A stretch of 64,000 nucleotides of DNA from Jiangella muralis (GTDB lineage Bacteria; Actinomycetota; Actinomycetes; Jiangellales; Jiangellaceae), in the NCBI RefSeq assembly GCF_001270745.1, contig NZ_KQ434755.1, positions 102,532-166,531 on the forward strand, written 5' to 3'. Below the pieces are notes generated by a model that did no database searches, had not been told where the DNA came from, and saw nothing but the letters and a program-made list of their open reading frames with translations. Both the position numbers and the translations under genes were made by a program. Positions within the stretch are counted from its first letter, which is position 1. Every line of letters starts with the position of its first letter. This document shows, one piece after another, positions 15,910-25,107 of the stretch.

Positions 15910-17421
15910 ATGAACAATCGATCGGACCGTGCCGGCATGGGCACACGAATCACCGACTTCGTCGCCAGCTGGGCGGCAGCCAGCCCCGGCCGCGAAGCAG
16001 CGATCGACTCGCACCGCAGACTGACGTACCACGATCTGCTCGCCGAGGTCGACCTGTGGTCATCGGCCCTCCTGCATGCCGGTGTGTCCCGGGGAGACAG
16101 GGTCATGTGCCGGAGCAAACCCGGTGTCGACTCGTGGGCGTGCTTCCTCGGGACCGCGTCGATCGGCGCGATCTGGGTCGGCGTCACAGCACGTCAGACG
16201 CCGCGGGAGCTGTCGGCGTTGGCAACCGACAGCGCTCCGGCCGTCAAGATCGACCTCCTCGATCACGACGCCGGTGTCGTCGACGAGACCTGGTGGTCGA
16301 AGGACACGGTTCTCGGATCGAACGTGCTGAACGGGCAGCTGGCACGCGCGCGGAGACGGGTCGAGGCCACCGATCCGGCGGCCATGATCTACACCTCGGG
16401 CACGACCGGTGTACCGAAGGGCGCCTTGATCCCCCATCGCGCGTTGGTCTACTGCGGCCGGATCCAGGCCGGCCATTGGTACCCGCTGCCGCCGCGCCAG
16501 CTCTGCGATCTTCCGATGAACCACATCGGCGGCCTGGGCGACATCTGCACCTCGACCCTCGTGGCCGGCGGAACGCTCGTGTTCCGCGACCGGTTCGACC
16601 CCGAGGCCGCCGTACGGCTGATCGACCGCGAGGGCGTCACCCACTTGTACTACATCCCCACCCAGCTGCTCGCGATGGTCAGGAGCGACGCCTGGAAGAA
16701 CGCGGACCTGTCGTCGCTCGAATGGATCATCTGGGGCGGAGCGAGCGCACCGCGCGAGCTGCTGGTCGCGCTGAGCGCTACCGGCGCGCGTCTGGGGACG
16801 AGCTACAGCCTCACGGAGTCGGTCGGATCGATCACCTACACGGATGCCGAGGATCCGATCGGCACCTTGACGTGGAGCATCGGCCGGGTCGACCCGAACT
16901 ACGAGGTTCGGCTTGCCACCGCCGACGGAGCCGACGCCGCCACCGGAAAGATGGGGGAGATCTGGACGCGCGGCGACCACGTCTTCGCCGGGTACCACTG
17001 CGACCCGGAGAAGACGGCCGCCACCATCGACGCTGAAGGTTGGCTGCACACAGGCGATCTCGCGGTCCAGGAGCCGGACGGCAGCATCCGGCTCGTCGGG
17101 CGGCTCAGCGACATGTTCAAATCAGGCGGCTTCAACGTCTACCCGCGCGAGATCGAGAACGTGCTGGAGCAGCATCCTGCCGTCCGGATCGCGGTCGTCG
17201 TATCCGCTCCACACCCCACCTGGGGAGAAGTCGGCCACGCGTTCGTCGTCGCCGAGCCGGGCACGTCACCCGAGGTGCTACGCGACTTCGCCGCTCAGCG
17301 CCTGGCCAACTACAAGATCCCGAAGCGTTTCGGTCTCGTACCCGAGCTTCCGCTCCTGAGCAACGGCAAGGTGGACCGAAAGGCACTCGCCCGGCTCGCA
17401 CGCGCGGAAACAGTCACCTGA
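15910..17421 (+). CDS. AMP-dependent acyl-CoA synthetase/ligase
   Basis: A 503-residue ANL-superfamily ligase. The phosphate-binding loop IYTSGTTGVPKG, the GTSYSLTES adenine-site segment, the GWLHTGDLAVQE motif, the hinge GRLSDMFKSGG and the C-terminal catalytic Lys in LSNGKVDRKAL are all present. It forms an acyl-adenylate from a carboxylate and ATP and transfers it to CoA. Short starts compete: GTG 15901 (overlapping the TetR stop), ATG 15910 and ATG 15937. It is the third gene of the PTE-TetR-ligase operon and likely activates the acid released by the hydrolases. The acyl substrate is not identifiable from sequence. Confidence 0.93.
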   Translation: MNNRSDRAGMGTRITDFVASWAAASPGREAAIDSHRRLTYHDLLAEVDLWSSALLHAGVSRGDRVMCRSKPGVDSWACFLGTASIGAIWVGVTARQTPRELSALATDSAPAVKIDLLDHDAGVVDETWWSKDTVLGSNVLNGQLARARRRVEATDPAAMIYTSGTTGVPKGALIPHRALVYCGRIQAGHWYPLPPRQLCDLPMNHIGGLGDICTSTLVAGGTLVFRDRFDPEAAVRLIDREGVTHLYYIPTQLLAMVRSDAWKNADLSSLEWIIWGGASAPRELLVALSATGARLGTSYSLTESVGSITYTDAEDPIGTLTWSIGRVDPNYEVRLATADGADAATGKMGEIWTRGDHVFAGYHCDPEKTAATIDAEGWLHTGDLAVQEPDGSIRLVGRLSDMFKSGGFNVYPREIENVLEQHPAVRIAVVVSAPHPTWGEVGHAFVVAEPGTSPEVLRDFAAQRLANYKIPKRFGLVPELPLLSNGKVDRKALARLARAETVT

Positions 17422-17510
17422 ATCGGCCGTGGCCGGTCGGGCGCCACGACGTCTGCCAATCCTGAACCCATGAGCACATTCTGGCCCTGCGGAGTACACG
17501 GCGGAGTCGT

Positions 17511-17526
17511 GACAGGTGCACCTGTC
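17511..17526. promoter_or_regulatory. Perfect 16-bp palindrome upstream of VTT-protein gene
   Basis: GACAGGTGCACCTGTC is exactly self-complementary and lies 31 bp upstream of the ATG at 17558. It is the best operator candidate for that gene. The regulator is not identified. Confidence 0.55.
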
Positions 17527-17557
17527 GATTGATCGGTGGATCGCTCAGCCTTGAATC

Positions 17558-18280
17558 ATGAGCATCGTCGACCGAACGTCCAGCAGCCTGGCGGCTGCCG
17601 GCGCCATTCCGAGAGAGACCAACTCCTGGCGCCGGTTCGTGCCGTGGCAGGGGCGCGCCACCCGCCTGGATATGGCCCTGATGGGCGCGATCCTCGGGGT
17701 GGTGGCGCTCGGGTTGGTGTTGCGGCCGCTGAAGCCGTTCCTGCTCGCCTCGCATCCGGTCATGCTGGCGTTCCTCACCGGCGACCTCACGGCGATCGGC
17801 GCCGCCGCGGCGTTCGCCCGGATCGGTGAGGCCCCGCTCTGGCTGGTCGTGGTCGCCGGAGCCGCCGGCATGGTGAAGTTCGACTGGCTCACCTGGTGGA
17901 CCGGGCGGCAGTGGGGCTTGGGCATCGTCAGGATGTTCACGACCAGCGAGCGCGCCCTGCGGTTCGCCGGCCGCGCCACCGAGCTGCGGCCGTGGGCCCT
18001 GCGCGTCGCGGTCGTCCTCGCGGTGCTGCCCGGTGTCCCCACCCCGGTCGTGTACGCCATGGCAGGCATGGCCGGGATGCGCCTGGCGACCTTCCTGATC
18101 CTGGACTTCGCCGGCGCGGTGGCGATGACCGGCCTGGTCGCGGGCCTCGGCTACGGGCTCGGTCAGCAGGCGGTCGGCGTCGTCCTGCTCATCGACCGGT
18201 ACGCCTCGGTCGTGAGCCTCGCGATGATCGCCATCGCCGCACTGATCCCGGTGCTCAAGCGGCTGATCCGACGTCGATGA
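17558..18280 (+). CDS. VTT/DedA-like integral membrane protein
   Basis: A 240-residue membrane protein with hydrophobic segments near residues 38-55, 65-85, 92-110, 145-170, 178-205 and 212-235. The pattern and the segment PGVPTPVVYAMAGMAGM resemble the SNARE-associated/DedA (VTT) group, implicated in lipid scrambling and membrane homeostasis. Assignment to that group is by overall resemblance, so moderate. It stands alone between the ligase gene and a methyltransferase, with a perfect palindrome upstream. No ribosome site stronger than weak purines is seen before ATG 17558. Confidence 0.6.
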   Translation: MSIVDRTSSSLAAAGAIPRETNSWRRFVPWQGRATRLDMALMGAILGVVALGLVLRPLKPFLLASHPVMLAFLTGDLTAIGAAAAFARIGEAPLWLVVVAGAAGMVKFDWLTWWTGRQWGLGIVRMFTTSERALRFAGRATELRPWALRVAVVLAVLPGVPTPVVYAMAGMAGMRLATFLILDFAGAVAMTGLVAGLGYGLGQQAVGVVLLIDRYASVVSLAMIAIAALIPVLKRLIRRR

Positions 18281-18394
18281 GGCCCCGAAGGTCACCGCGA
18301 CCACCGGCGAAAGACAGGGAAGCGTCCCGACGTACGCGAGCCGGTTTCGGGCCTAGTGTCGGTCTCATCAGCACCGACCCAGGGGGGGACGATC

Positions 18395-19219
18395 ATGTCC
18401 AGCACTGTCAACGACCAGGAACTCAAGAGCCGCCTCCGCGCCATGTGGGCCTCCGGCGACTACCCGCAGATGGTCGGCACCTTCCTGCTTCCGCTCGGTC
18501 CGCGCCTGGTCGAGGTGTGCGGCATCCAGGCCGGTGACCGCGTGCTCGACGTCGGATCCGGCACCGGCAACGCGGCCATTCCGGCGGCGCGTGCGGGCGC
18601 GGACGTCACGGCCAGCGATCTCACGCCCGAGCTGCTCGACGTCGGCCGTACCGTCGCCGGGGCCGAGGGCCTGGAGCTGACCTGGGTCCCCGCCGACGCC
18701 GAGCACCTGCCCTTCGCCGACGACGAGTTCGATGTCGTGATGTCCTCGATCGGGGTCATGTTCGCTCCGCACCATCAGGCGGCCGCGGACGAGCTGGTGC
18801 GGGTCTGCAAGCCGGGCGGGACGATCGGGCTGCTGAGCTGGACCCCGGAGGGCATGATCGGCGACCTGTTCGCGACGATGAAGCCGTTCGCGCCGCCGCC
18901 CCCGCCCGGCGCGTCGTCCCCGCCGCTGTGGGGGAGCGAGGCCCACCTGGACGAGCTCCTCGGCGACCGGGTGACCTTCGCCAGGCGTGAACGGGCGATG
19001 TTGGAGATCACGGCGTTCACCCGCGCCCACGACTACGGCGAGCACTTCAAGGCGTTCTACGGACCCACGATCGCGGCGCGCGCCAACGCGGAGAAGAACG
19101 ACCTGGCGGAGAAGTTCGACGTGGCGCTCGAGGCGTTCTGCGACCGGTGGAACCGCGGCACCGACGAGCAGGCGCGGTTCGAGGCGGAGTACCTGCTGGC
19201 GGTCGGGACCAAGGGCTAG
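18395..19219 (+). CDS. Class I SAM-dependent methyltransferase
   Basis: A 274-residue methyltransferase of the UbiE/Methyltransf_11 type. SAM motif I is VLDVGSGTGNAAIPAA; motif II/III regions are VTASDLTPELL and DAEHLPFADDEFDVVMSSIG, followed by LVRVCKPGGTIGLLSW. It transfers a methyl group to an unidentified small molecule. ATG 18395 follows the purine-rich AGGGGGGGAC; an upstream in-frame start at 18356 lacks that spacing. It is convergent with the PhzF gene and appears monocistronic. Confidence 0.9.
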   Translation: MSSTVNDQELKSRLRAMWASGDYPQMVGTFLLPLGPRLVEVCGIQAGDRVLDVGSGTGNAAIPAARAGADVTASDLTPELLDVGRTVAGAEGLELTWVPADAEHLPFADDEFDVVMSSIGVMFAPHHQAAADELVRVCKPGGTIGLLSWTPEGMIGDLFATMKPFAPPPPPGASSPPLWGSEAHLDELLGDRVTFARRERAMLEITAFTRAHDYGEHFKAFYGPTIAARANAEKNDLAEKFDVALEAFCDRWNRGTDEQARFEAEYLLAVGTKG

Positions 19220-19321
19220 GACGACGCGACGGACACCCCTGACCGTGACACGCCCCGCCCGGACGATCTGCCCAGCCGTGCCGCCTCGGCTGAGGAACGG
19301 ATCCTGCCCACACGCATGGCG

Positions 19322-20248
19322 TCATCCCCTTGCCAAGGGATTCTCCGTGGACGGCCGGTGCTGGCCTCCGAGGTGGAGGATCCCGTCGGCTACGACCAGG
19401 CCGCCGCCGCTGAGCCGTACGAGGTCACCGGCGACGGTCACGCTGAGGCGGCTCGGCCGGCCGATCGCGTGGCCCTGCTCGACGACGACGGTGCTGCCGT
19501 CCGGAACGACGCCGTCGGCGACCAGGCGGGCGGCAAGCGGTCCGGCGGCGGTCCCGGTCGCCGGGTCCTCGCCGATTCCCATCGCGGGATTGAAGAAGCG
19601 GGCGTACGCGTGTGCCTCGTTCCGCGGGTCCTCCAGGCAGTACACGTAGCAGCCCTCTCCTCCCACGGCCCGCAGCGCAGCGGAGAGCCGGCGCGGGTCC
19701 GGTCGCGCCCGGTCGACGGCCTCGCTGGTCCGCAGCGGAGCCAGCAGATGCCCCGCGCCGGTCGAGACGACCACGGCATCCGCCGCCGCGAGATCGTCCA
19801 CACCGATGCCCAGGGCCGCGGCCAGCTCTGGCCGGTCCGGTGCGACACGTCCGAATCGGGGCGCCGCCTGGTCCATGGACACCACCACGCCCTCGTCCCA
19901 CCGGTCGATCAGTACCGGGAGGAGGTCCCGGCCGATCTGCTGCACGAACCGTTCCCGGTCACGAGGCAACCGCGCGGCTGCCAGCCACAGACAAGCCCCG
20001 AGGGCGTTGTGCCCCGCCCCGCCGACTTCTGCTCCGGTCGGTGTGAACGAGCGCAGCTTCCAGTCGGCGCCCTCGAGGTCGGGCTCGAGGATGAACGTGG
20101 TCTCCGACTGGTTGAACTCACGGGCCAGCGCCTGCATCTGCGGCTCTGACAGCTCGTCCGCATCCGGCACGACGACCAGCGGGTTGCCTGACAGTGGACG
20201 AGACGCGAACACGTCCACGAAGAAGAACCGAGGTTCGATCACGGCCAT
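19322..20248 (-). CDS. PhzF family isomerase/epimerase-like protein
   Basis: A 308-residue PhzF-fold protein made of two similar halves. The catalytic Glu49 lies in FNQSETTFI, and the conserved GAGHNALGA and GIGEDPATGTA segments are present. PhzF isomerises a dihydroanthranilate in phenazine synthesis, but most homologues have unknown substrates and no phenazine genes are nearby. It lies 62 bp downstream of the MFS gene on the same strand, the third gene of a SARP-MFS-PhzF series. Confidence 0.88.
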   Translation of the reverse strand: MAVIEPRFFFVDVFASRPLSGNPLVVVPDADELSEPQMQALAREFNQSETTFILEPDLEGADWKLRSFTPTGAEVGGAGHNALGACLWLAAARLPRDRERFVQQIGRDLLPVLIDRWDEGVVVSMDQAAPRFGRVAPDRPELAAALGIGVDDLAAADAVVVSTGAGHLLAPLRTSEAVDRARPDPRRLSAALRAVGGEGCYVYCLEDPRNEAHAYARFFNPAMGIGEDPATGTAAGPLAARLVADGVVPDGSTVVVEQGHAIGRPSRLSVTVAGDLVRLSGGGLVVADGILHLGGQHRPSTENPLARG

Positions 20249-20310
20249 GTCCCCTCAGTGGAGGGTGGGTTGGTAGACGAGTTCTCGGGTGTGGCTGTCG
20301 AGGGGTGAGG

Positions 20311-21897
20311 TCAGTCATCGCTCGCTCCGGTCCTTGGACGCTGGAGATTGACGGCCAAGCACACTGCCACGATCGCGAGGCCGACGGCGGTGGTCAGGGC
20401 GACGGCGTGCAGTCCGGTCGCGTATGCGTCGTGGGCGGCCGCCAGCAGCGGCAGGACGGTCTCGCTGGGAACGTCGGCGGCTGATTCGACCGCGCCGGCG
20501 AGACTGTGGCGCGCCGCGTCGGGTATGTCGAGGCCCGATCCGGTCATCTGGATGCGGTACGCCGCGGCGAGGACGCTGCCCAGGACGGCAACCCCGAACG
20601 CATACCCGAACTCGTTCGCCGTCTGAGCGATCCCGGACGCCGAGCCCGCCTTCTCCGGAGGTGCGGAGCCGACGACGAGGCCGATACCCACGGTGAGCAG
20701 CGGACCGCCACCGACACTGCTGATGGCGAATCCGATGATGAGCGGTGCCACGCCCGAACCCGGGGTTGTCTGGAGCATGACCAGGAACCCCACGACCGAC
20801 ACCGCCAGGCCCGCGGGAAGCAGCACTCCGGGCCGGATCCTGCGACTCAGGATCGGAGCGACCTGAAAGCTCAGCAAGCCGGCAACCATGCCGGGCAGGA
20901 GAGCGTAGGCGGCCCGAAGCGGCGACCAACCCTCAACCAGCTGGACGTACTGGGCCAGGAAGATCATCGCGCTGCCGCTGAGCATGGTGAAGGCGAACAT
21001 GCTGCCCAGAGTCGTGTTGAACACCTTGTCGGTGAAGAGACGCAGGTCGATGAGGGGATCGGCGAGCCTGGACTGTCTGCGGACGAAGCACCAGCCCGCG
21101 ACGACGCCGATCACGACGGACGCGAACGGCACGACCTGCCAGCCTTCGCGGGCGAGTTCCTTGAGCCCGAAGATGATGGGCAGGATCATCGCCAGGCTGA
21201 GCGCGACACTGGCCATGTCGAGGCGCCCGGCCTTGTGATCGCGATATTCGGGCAGCAGCGCCGGACCGACGACCAGGAGCAGCACCATTGCCGGGACACC
21301 GAGCAGCATCACCGACCCCCACCAGAAGTGCTCCAGGAGCACTCCGCCCGCGATGGGGCCGAGGATGGCACCGGCTGCGAAGCATGCGGCCCATACGCCG
21401 ATAGCGGTGGCGCGCTGCTTGGCATCGGTGAAGATGTTGGAGATCAGAGCGAGGGTGGAGGGGGTCAAGGCAGCACCAGCGATGCCGAGCGCGGCCCGCG
21501 CCCCGATCAGCATCAGCGCGCTCGTGGAGAAGGCGGCCACCAGGGAGGCGACCCCGAAGCATGCGCCGCCGATCAGAAGCAGCCGCCGCCGCCCGATCCT
21601 GTCGCCGAGCGTACCCATGGTGATCATCAGGCCGCCGACCATGAACCCGTAGATGTCCATGACCCACAGCTGTTCGGTGCTGCTCGCACCCAGGGACGTG
21701 GCGATCTCGGGAAGGGCGAGCACCATGACGAACGTGTCCAAGGAGACCAGCAGCGTGGGCAGCGCCAATACGGCGAGTGCCACCCATTGCCTGACACCGG
21801 CACGCTTCGGAGGGGCCGGCTCGCCCTCGTGTCTGCTCCCCACGGGGTGTGCCGGAGCCGGCTCATGCCCCTGCGCGATGGCATCTTGGGAGGTCAT
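20311..21897 (-). CDS. MFS drug exporter (DHA2/QacA-SmvA type, 14 TM)
   Basis: A 528-residue exporter. Motif A appears as GTLGDRIGRRRLLLIGG, and motif C is recognisable around GIAGAALTPSTLALIS. The N-terminal segment LVSLDTFVMVLALPEIA is typical of DHA2 proteins, and about fourteen hydrophobic helices can be counted. These proteins expel hydrophobic cations and antibiotics using proton flux. It lies 64 bp downstream of the SARP gene in the same direction and is its most likely co-transcribed partner. A close paralogue lies at 43025-44614. Confidence 0.93.
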   Translation of the reverse strand: MTSQDAIAQGHEPAPAHPVGSRHEGEPAPPKRAGVRQWVALAVLALPTLLVSLDTFVMVLALPEIATSLGASSTEQLWVMDIYGFMVGGLMITMGTLGDRIGRRRLLLIGGACFGVASLVAAFSTSALMLIGARAALGIAGAALTPSTLALISNIFTDAKQRATAIGVWAACFAAGAILGPIAGGVLLEHFWWGSVMLLGVPAMVLLLVVGPALLPEYRDHKAGRLDMASVALSLAMILPIIFGLKELAREGWQVVPFASVVIGVVAGWCFVRRQSRLADPLIDLRLFTDKVFNTTLGSMFAFTMLSGSAMIFLAQYVQLVEGWSPLRAAYALLPGMVAGLLSFQVAPILSRRIRPGVLLPAGLAVSVVGFLVMLQTTPGSGVAPLIIGFAISSVGGGPLLTVGIGLVVGSAPPEKAGSASGIAQTANEFGYAFGVAVLGSVLAAAYRIQMTGSGLDIPDAARHSLAGAVESAADVPSETVLPLLAAAHDAYATGLHAVALTTAVGLAIVAVCLAVNLQRPRTGASDD

Positions 21898-21961
21898 GGT
21901 GTTCTCCTCGCTTGCGGCTGCGGTCCGTCGGTCGCGGACACGATGACGCTAGGCGGCAGGG

Positions 21962-24799
21962 CTATCGGTCATGTATTGCCGCCGTATCGCCGGGCCACCG
22001 GTCGAGGAGGGCCCGGGCTTCGTTGCCGATGCCGGCCAGGCCCAGGCCGTCGGCGAGGATCTCGGCCCGACGTAGGTGCTCGACCGCGAGGCCCGTGTCA
22101 CCGGCCTGCTGCTCGATCTTTCCCAGGCCCAGCAGTACGTACGGCGTCCCGACGTCGTCATCGATCTCGCGCACGAGGTGCAGCGCCTCCAGCGACGCGC
22201 TACGAGCGAGCTCGAGGTCGCCGGCGCGGGTGTGGATCGTTGCGGAGGTGTCCAGCCCCTGTGCGATCCCGCGCCGATACCCGACCTCACGAACGAGCAC
22301 CAAGGCCTGATCGACCAGAGTCCTGGCGCCGGCCAGGTCATTGCTCCGGCTCTGCAATCGGGCCAGTTGAACCAGCACATGCGCCTCGGCCACGGGGTCG
22401 GCCACCGCACGGAGCAGCTCGAGCGCTTCGTTCGCGCAGCGGACGGCCGTCTCGGCCTCACCGCGCCCCCGGTAGACGCTGGTCAGATTCCGCAGCGCCA
22501 GTCCGAGGCCGTGCCGGTTGCCGAGCACCCGGAAGTCCGCGACCGCCTGGAGAAGTGGTTCGAATGCCTGGTCGTACTGGAACCTCTGTACGTGCAGTGA
22601 TCCCAGCGAATACCGCATCGCGGCGAGACCGAGTAGGTTGCCGGTCCGCTCGACGGCGCCAAGCCCCGCGCGCGTGGTCTCGAGCCAGTCGTCGAAGTAG
22701 CCCTTGGTCTCATAGAGGGTGATGAGGGTGAGCGCGAGGTCCCAGCACAGCTCGTCGAGACCGGTGTCGGCGGCCTGATTCACCGCGGCGACCAGGCCCC
22801 GTCGTTCCCCCTGGTCGAGTCGCGGGAACGGGTCGCCCGGCCACGGCATCACGCCGGAGGGCGGGCGCCATCGCGGCGCCGTGCCGTGAATGGTGGTGTG
22901 GTCGCCGCCGTACACGTGGCGGTGCGCGTCGTCGGCGAACGCCAGCCAGCCACCCAGGAGGCGGTCCAGCGCGGCGCCGCGTTCGGCATCGGATTCCGCC
23001 GCGGCCAGTGCCTCCGTCGCGTAGAGCCGGACCACGTCATGAAGGCGATAGCGGCTGTCGGAGTCGCCTTGCCGCCCGGTGGCGGTGACCAGCCGCGCGT
23101 CGACGAGGCGGTCCATGACCGCGACTGCTCTCTCGACGCTCGCGTCGCACAGGGCCGCCGCGGCCCATGCAGGGGCATCCGGCGCGGTCACCAGCGCGAA
23201 CCGGCGAAACAGGCGCTGCGCATCCGGGTCGAGGCCCTGGAAACTGATGCCGATCGTGGAACGCACCCGCAGCCGGCGGTGGGCCAGTTCGTCGAGCCGG
23301 CGGCTCTCGTTCTCCAGCCGTTGGACCAACCGGTCGAGCGTCCAATCGGGTCGCGCCGTCAGCCGGGCCGCACAGATGCGGAGCGCCAGCGGCAGGCCGG
23401 CGCACAGCTCGGCCAGGCGCCGCGCGGCGACGGGGTCGGCACGGACTCGTGCCGCGGTGGTCATCCGGGCGAGCAGCTGCACCGACCCATCGATGTCGAG
23501 GACGTCCACATCGAGCTGCCGCGCGCCGTCCAAGCCGGCCAGTCGTACCCGGCTGACGACCATCACGCCGCAGCCGGGCCGGCCGGGCAGGAGCAGCCGC
23601 GCCTGCTCCTCGTCGGCGACGTCATCCAGCACCACCAGGATGCGTTTGCCGGCCAGGCGACTGCGATACATCTCGGCCCGTTCATCCGGATCGTCCGGGA
23701 TCGCGGTCCCGGCGATGCCCAGCGCCCGCAGGAAGCGATCCAGCGCACGCATAGCCGGGCCGTCACCTGGAGCGCCGCGTAGGTCGGCGAAGAGCTGGCC
23801 GTCGGGAAAGTGATCGGCGACCTCGTGGGCGGCGCGGATCGCCAGTACGGACTTCCCGACGCCACCGGGGCCGGACACCGCGGCGATGCGCACAGCGAAG
23901 TGCTCGGCCGGGACCACCTCGACCAGAGCCCGGCGCAGCGCGGCCAGCTGCGTCTCGCGCCCGGTGAAGTCGGCGATGCTCGCCGGCAGCAGACGCGGAA
24001 TTCCCCGGTCTGCCGGAGGACGGATGGAAGTCGCGTCGGCGTCGAGTGCGGGATCGCGCTCGAGGACGGCGCGGTGCAGTTCCCGCAGCTCGACACCGGG
24101 CTCGACCCCGAGCTCCTCGACCAGCAGCCGCCGGACGACCTGGTAGGCATCCAACGCCTCGCCCTGCCGCCCGGAGCGGTACAGCGCGAGCATCAGCTCC
24201 CTGTGCAGCCCCTCCCGCAGCGGGTGGCGGTCGATCAGCAGGCGCAGCTCGCCGACGACCTGCTCATGGTGGCCGAGCTCCAGCTCCAGCCCGATGCGCT
24301 CCTCGGCCGCGGCCAACCGGGCGTCCTCGAGCCGGAGGGCCACCTGCCTTGCGAACGTCGTCGGCACGCCGGTCAGCACCGGCCCACGCCACAACGCGTC
24401 CGCGCGGCGCAGCGTCGCGACGGCCGTGTCCAGGTCGCCCGCGGCAACGTGACCGCGCGCGCCGGCCACCAGCCCGTCGAACCTCAAGGCGTCGACATCG
24501 CCGCTGGATGCGACGTCCAGAAGGTAGCCGGACGGCTGGGTGTGGATCGCCGCGGACAGACCGGCCGCCTGGAACATTCGGCGCAACTCTGAGATGCAGA
24601 TCCGGATCTGGGCGCGTGCCGTCGTGGGGGGCTCGGACTCCCACACCGCATCGATCAGCTCATCCACGGCGACCACGCGATTCACCTGGAGCGCGAGCGC
24701 GACCAGGACAACCCGCAACCGCGTCGGCCCGACCTCCACCCGGAGCTCGCTGCCGGCGAGCTCGATCGGTCCGAGGAGGTTGATCCCCATGCGCCTCAT
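21962..24799 (-). CDS. SARP/BTAD-NB-ARC-TPR transcriptional regulator (AfsR-like)
   Basis: A 945-residue multidomain activator. Residues 1-96 form the OmpR-like winged-helix DNA-binding domain, and 97-245 the bacterial transcriptional activation (BTAD) domain. An NB-ARC ATPase follows, with Walker A GPGGVGKS at 310-317 and Walker B ILVVLDDV near 385. TPR-like helices fill the C-terminus from about residue 700. AfsR-type proteins switch on secondary metabolism or export genes in response to signals. The ATG at 24799 overlaps the end of an upstream, interrupted reading frame (ATGA), which supports this start over Met4. Likely targets are the downstream MFS and PhzF genes. Confidence 0.92.
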   Translation of the reverse strand: MRRMGINLLGPIELAGSELRVEVGPTRLRVVLVALALQVNRVVAVDELIDAVWESEPPTTARAQIRICISELRRMFQAAGLSAAIHTQPSGYLLDVASSGDVDALRFDGLVAGARGHVAAGDLDTAVATLRRADALWRGPVLTGVPTTFARQVALRLEDARLAAAEERIGLELELGHHEQVVGELRLLIDRHPLREGLHRELMLALYRSGRQGEALDAYQVVRRLLVEELGVEPGVELRELHRAVLERDPALDADATSIRPPADRGIPRLLPASIADFTGRETQLAALRRALVEVVPAEHFAVRIAAVSGPGGVGKSVLAIRAAHEVADHFPDGQLFADLRGAPGDGPAMRALDRFLRALGIAGTAIPDDPDERAEMYRSRLAGKRILVVLDDVADEEQARLLLPGRPGCGVMVVSRVRLAGLDGARQLDVDVLDIDGSVQLLARMTTAARVRADPVAARRLAELCAGLPLALRICAARLTARPDWTLDRLVQRLENESRRLDELAHRRLRVRSTIGISFQGLDPDAQRLFRRFALVTAPDAPAWAAAALCDASVERAVAVMDRLVDARLVTATGRQGDSDSRYRLHDVVRLYATEALAAAESDAERGAALDRLLGGWLAFADDAHRHVYGGDHTTIHGTAPRWRPPSGVMPWPGDPFPRLDQGERRGLVAAVNQAADTGLDELCWDLALTLITLYETKGYFDDWLETTRAGLGAVERTGNLLGLAAMRYSLGSLHVQRFQYDQAFEPLLQAVADFRVLGNRHGLGLALRNLTSVYRGRGEAETAVRCANEALELLRAVADPVAEAHVLVQLARLQSRSNDLAGARTLVDQALVLVREVGYRRGIAQGLDTSATIHTRAGDLELARSASLEALHLVREIDDDVGTPYVLLGLGKIEQQAGDTGLAVEHLRRAEILADGLGLAGIGNEARALLDRWPGDTAAIHDR

Positions 24800-25107
24800 A
24801 CTTTCAGGACGGGTTCCATCGCCGCCGCGAAAGCGGCGTCAGGCGGGACCACCTCGTTGCGGCGCCGGTGGACGTAGCCCCACACCGCATGGTCGGCGAG
24901 CGCGGTGCGGCCCTGCCACCACTGGACGCCGAGCAGTTCGCTGACGGTGACGACCAGTGAGGCCCCGAGTACCCCTGCCCACGCGATCCAGGGCCGGCCG
25001 AGGGCGGCGGCGGCCAGGTAGCCTGACGATCAGCATGAGGACATCGGCCGGGGCAGCGATGCCGTCGGCAGGCCGGCCGAAGGGGCCGCCGTCACGTTCT
25101 GGGTCAT
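24796..25107 (-). pseudogene. Interrupted small membrane-protein gene upstream of SARP gene
   Basis: From ATG 25107, with an ideal AAGGAGGC ribosome site, the frame runs 25 codons (MTQNVTAAPSAGLP then TASLPRPMSSC) to an in-frame TGA at about 25030. It then continues open for 77 codons, including a hydrophobic helix (WIAWAGVLGASLVVTVSELL), to a TGA that overlaps the SARP ATG. In the alternative frame a hydrophobic stretch, ADVLMLIVRL, sits over the TGA, which suggests a pair of small frameshifts. It may be a decayed gene, a sequence error or a recoded stop. Function is unknown. Confidence 0.45.

Noticed and set aside
25030..25033. TGA read as selenocysteine in the small membrane gene
   Set aside because: The stop follows a Cys, but no SECIS-like hairpin was recognised directly downstream and the hydrophobic segment in another frame fits frameshifts better.
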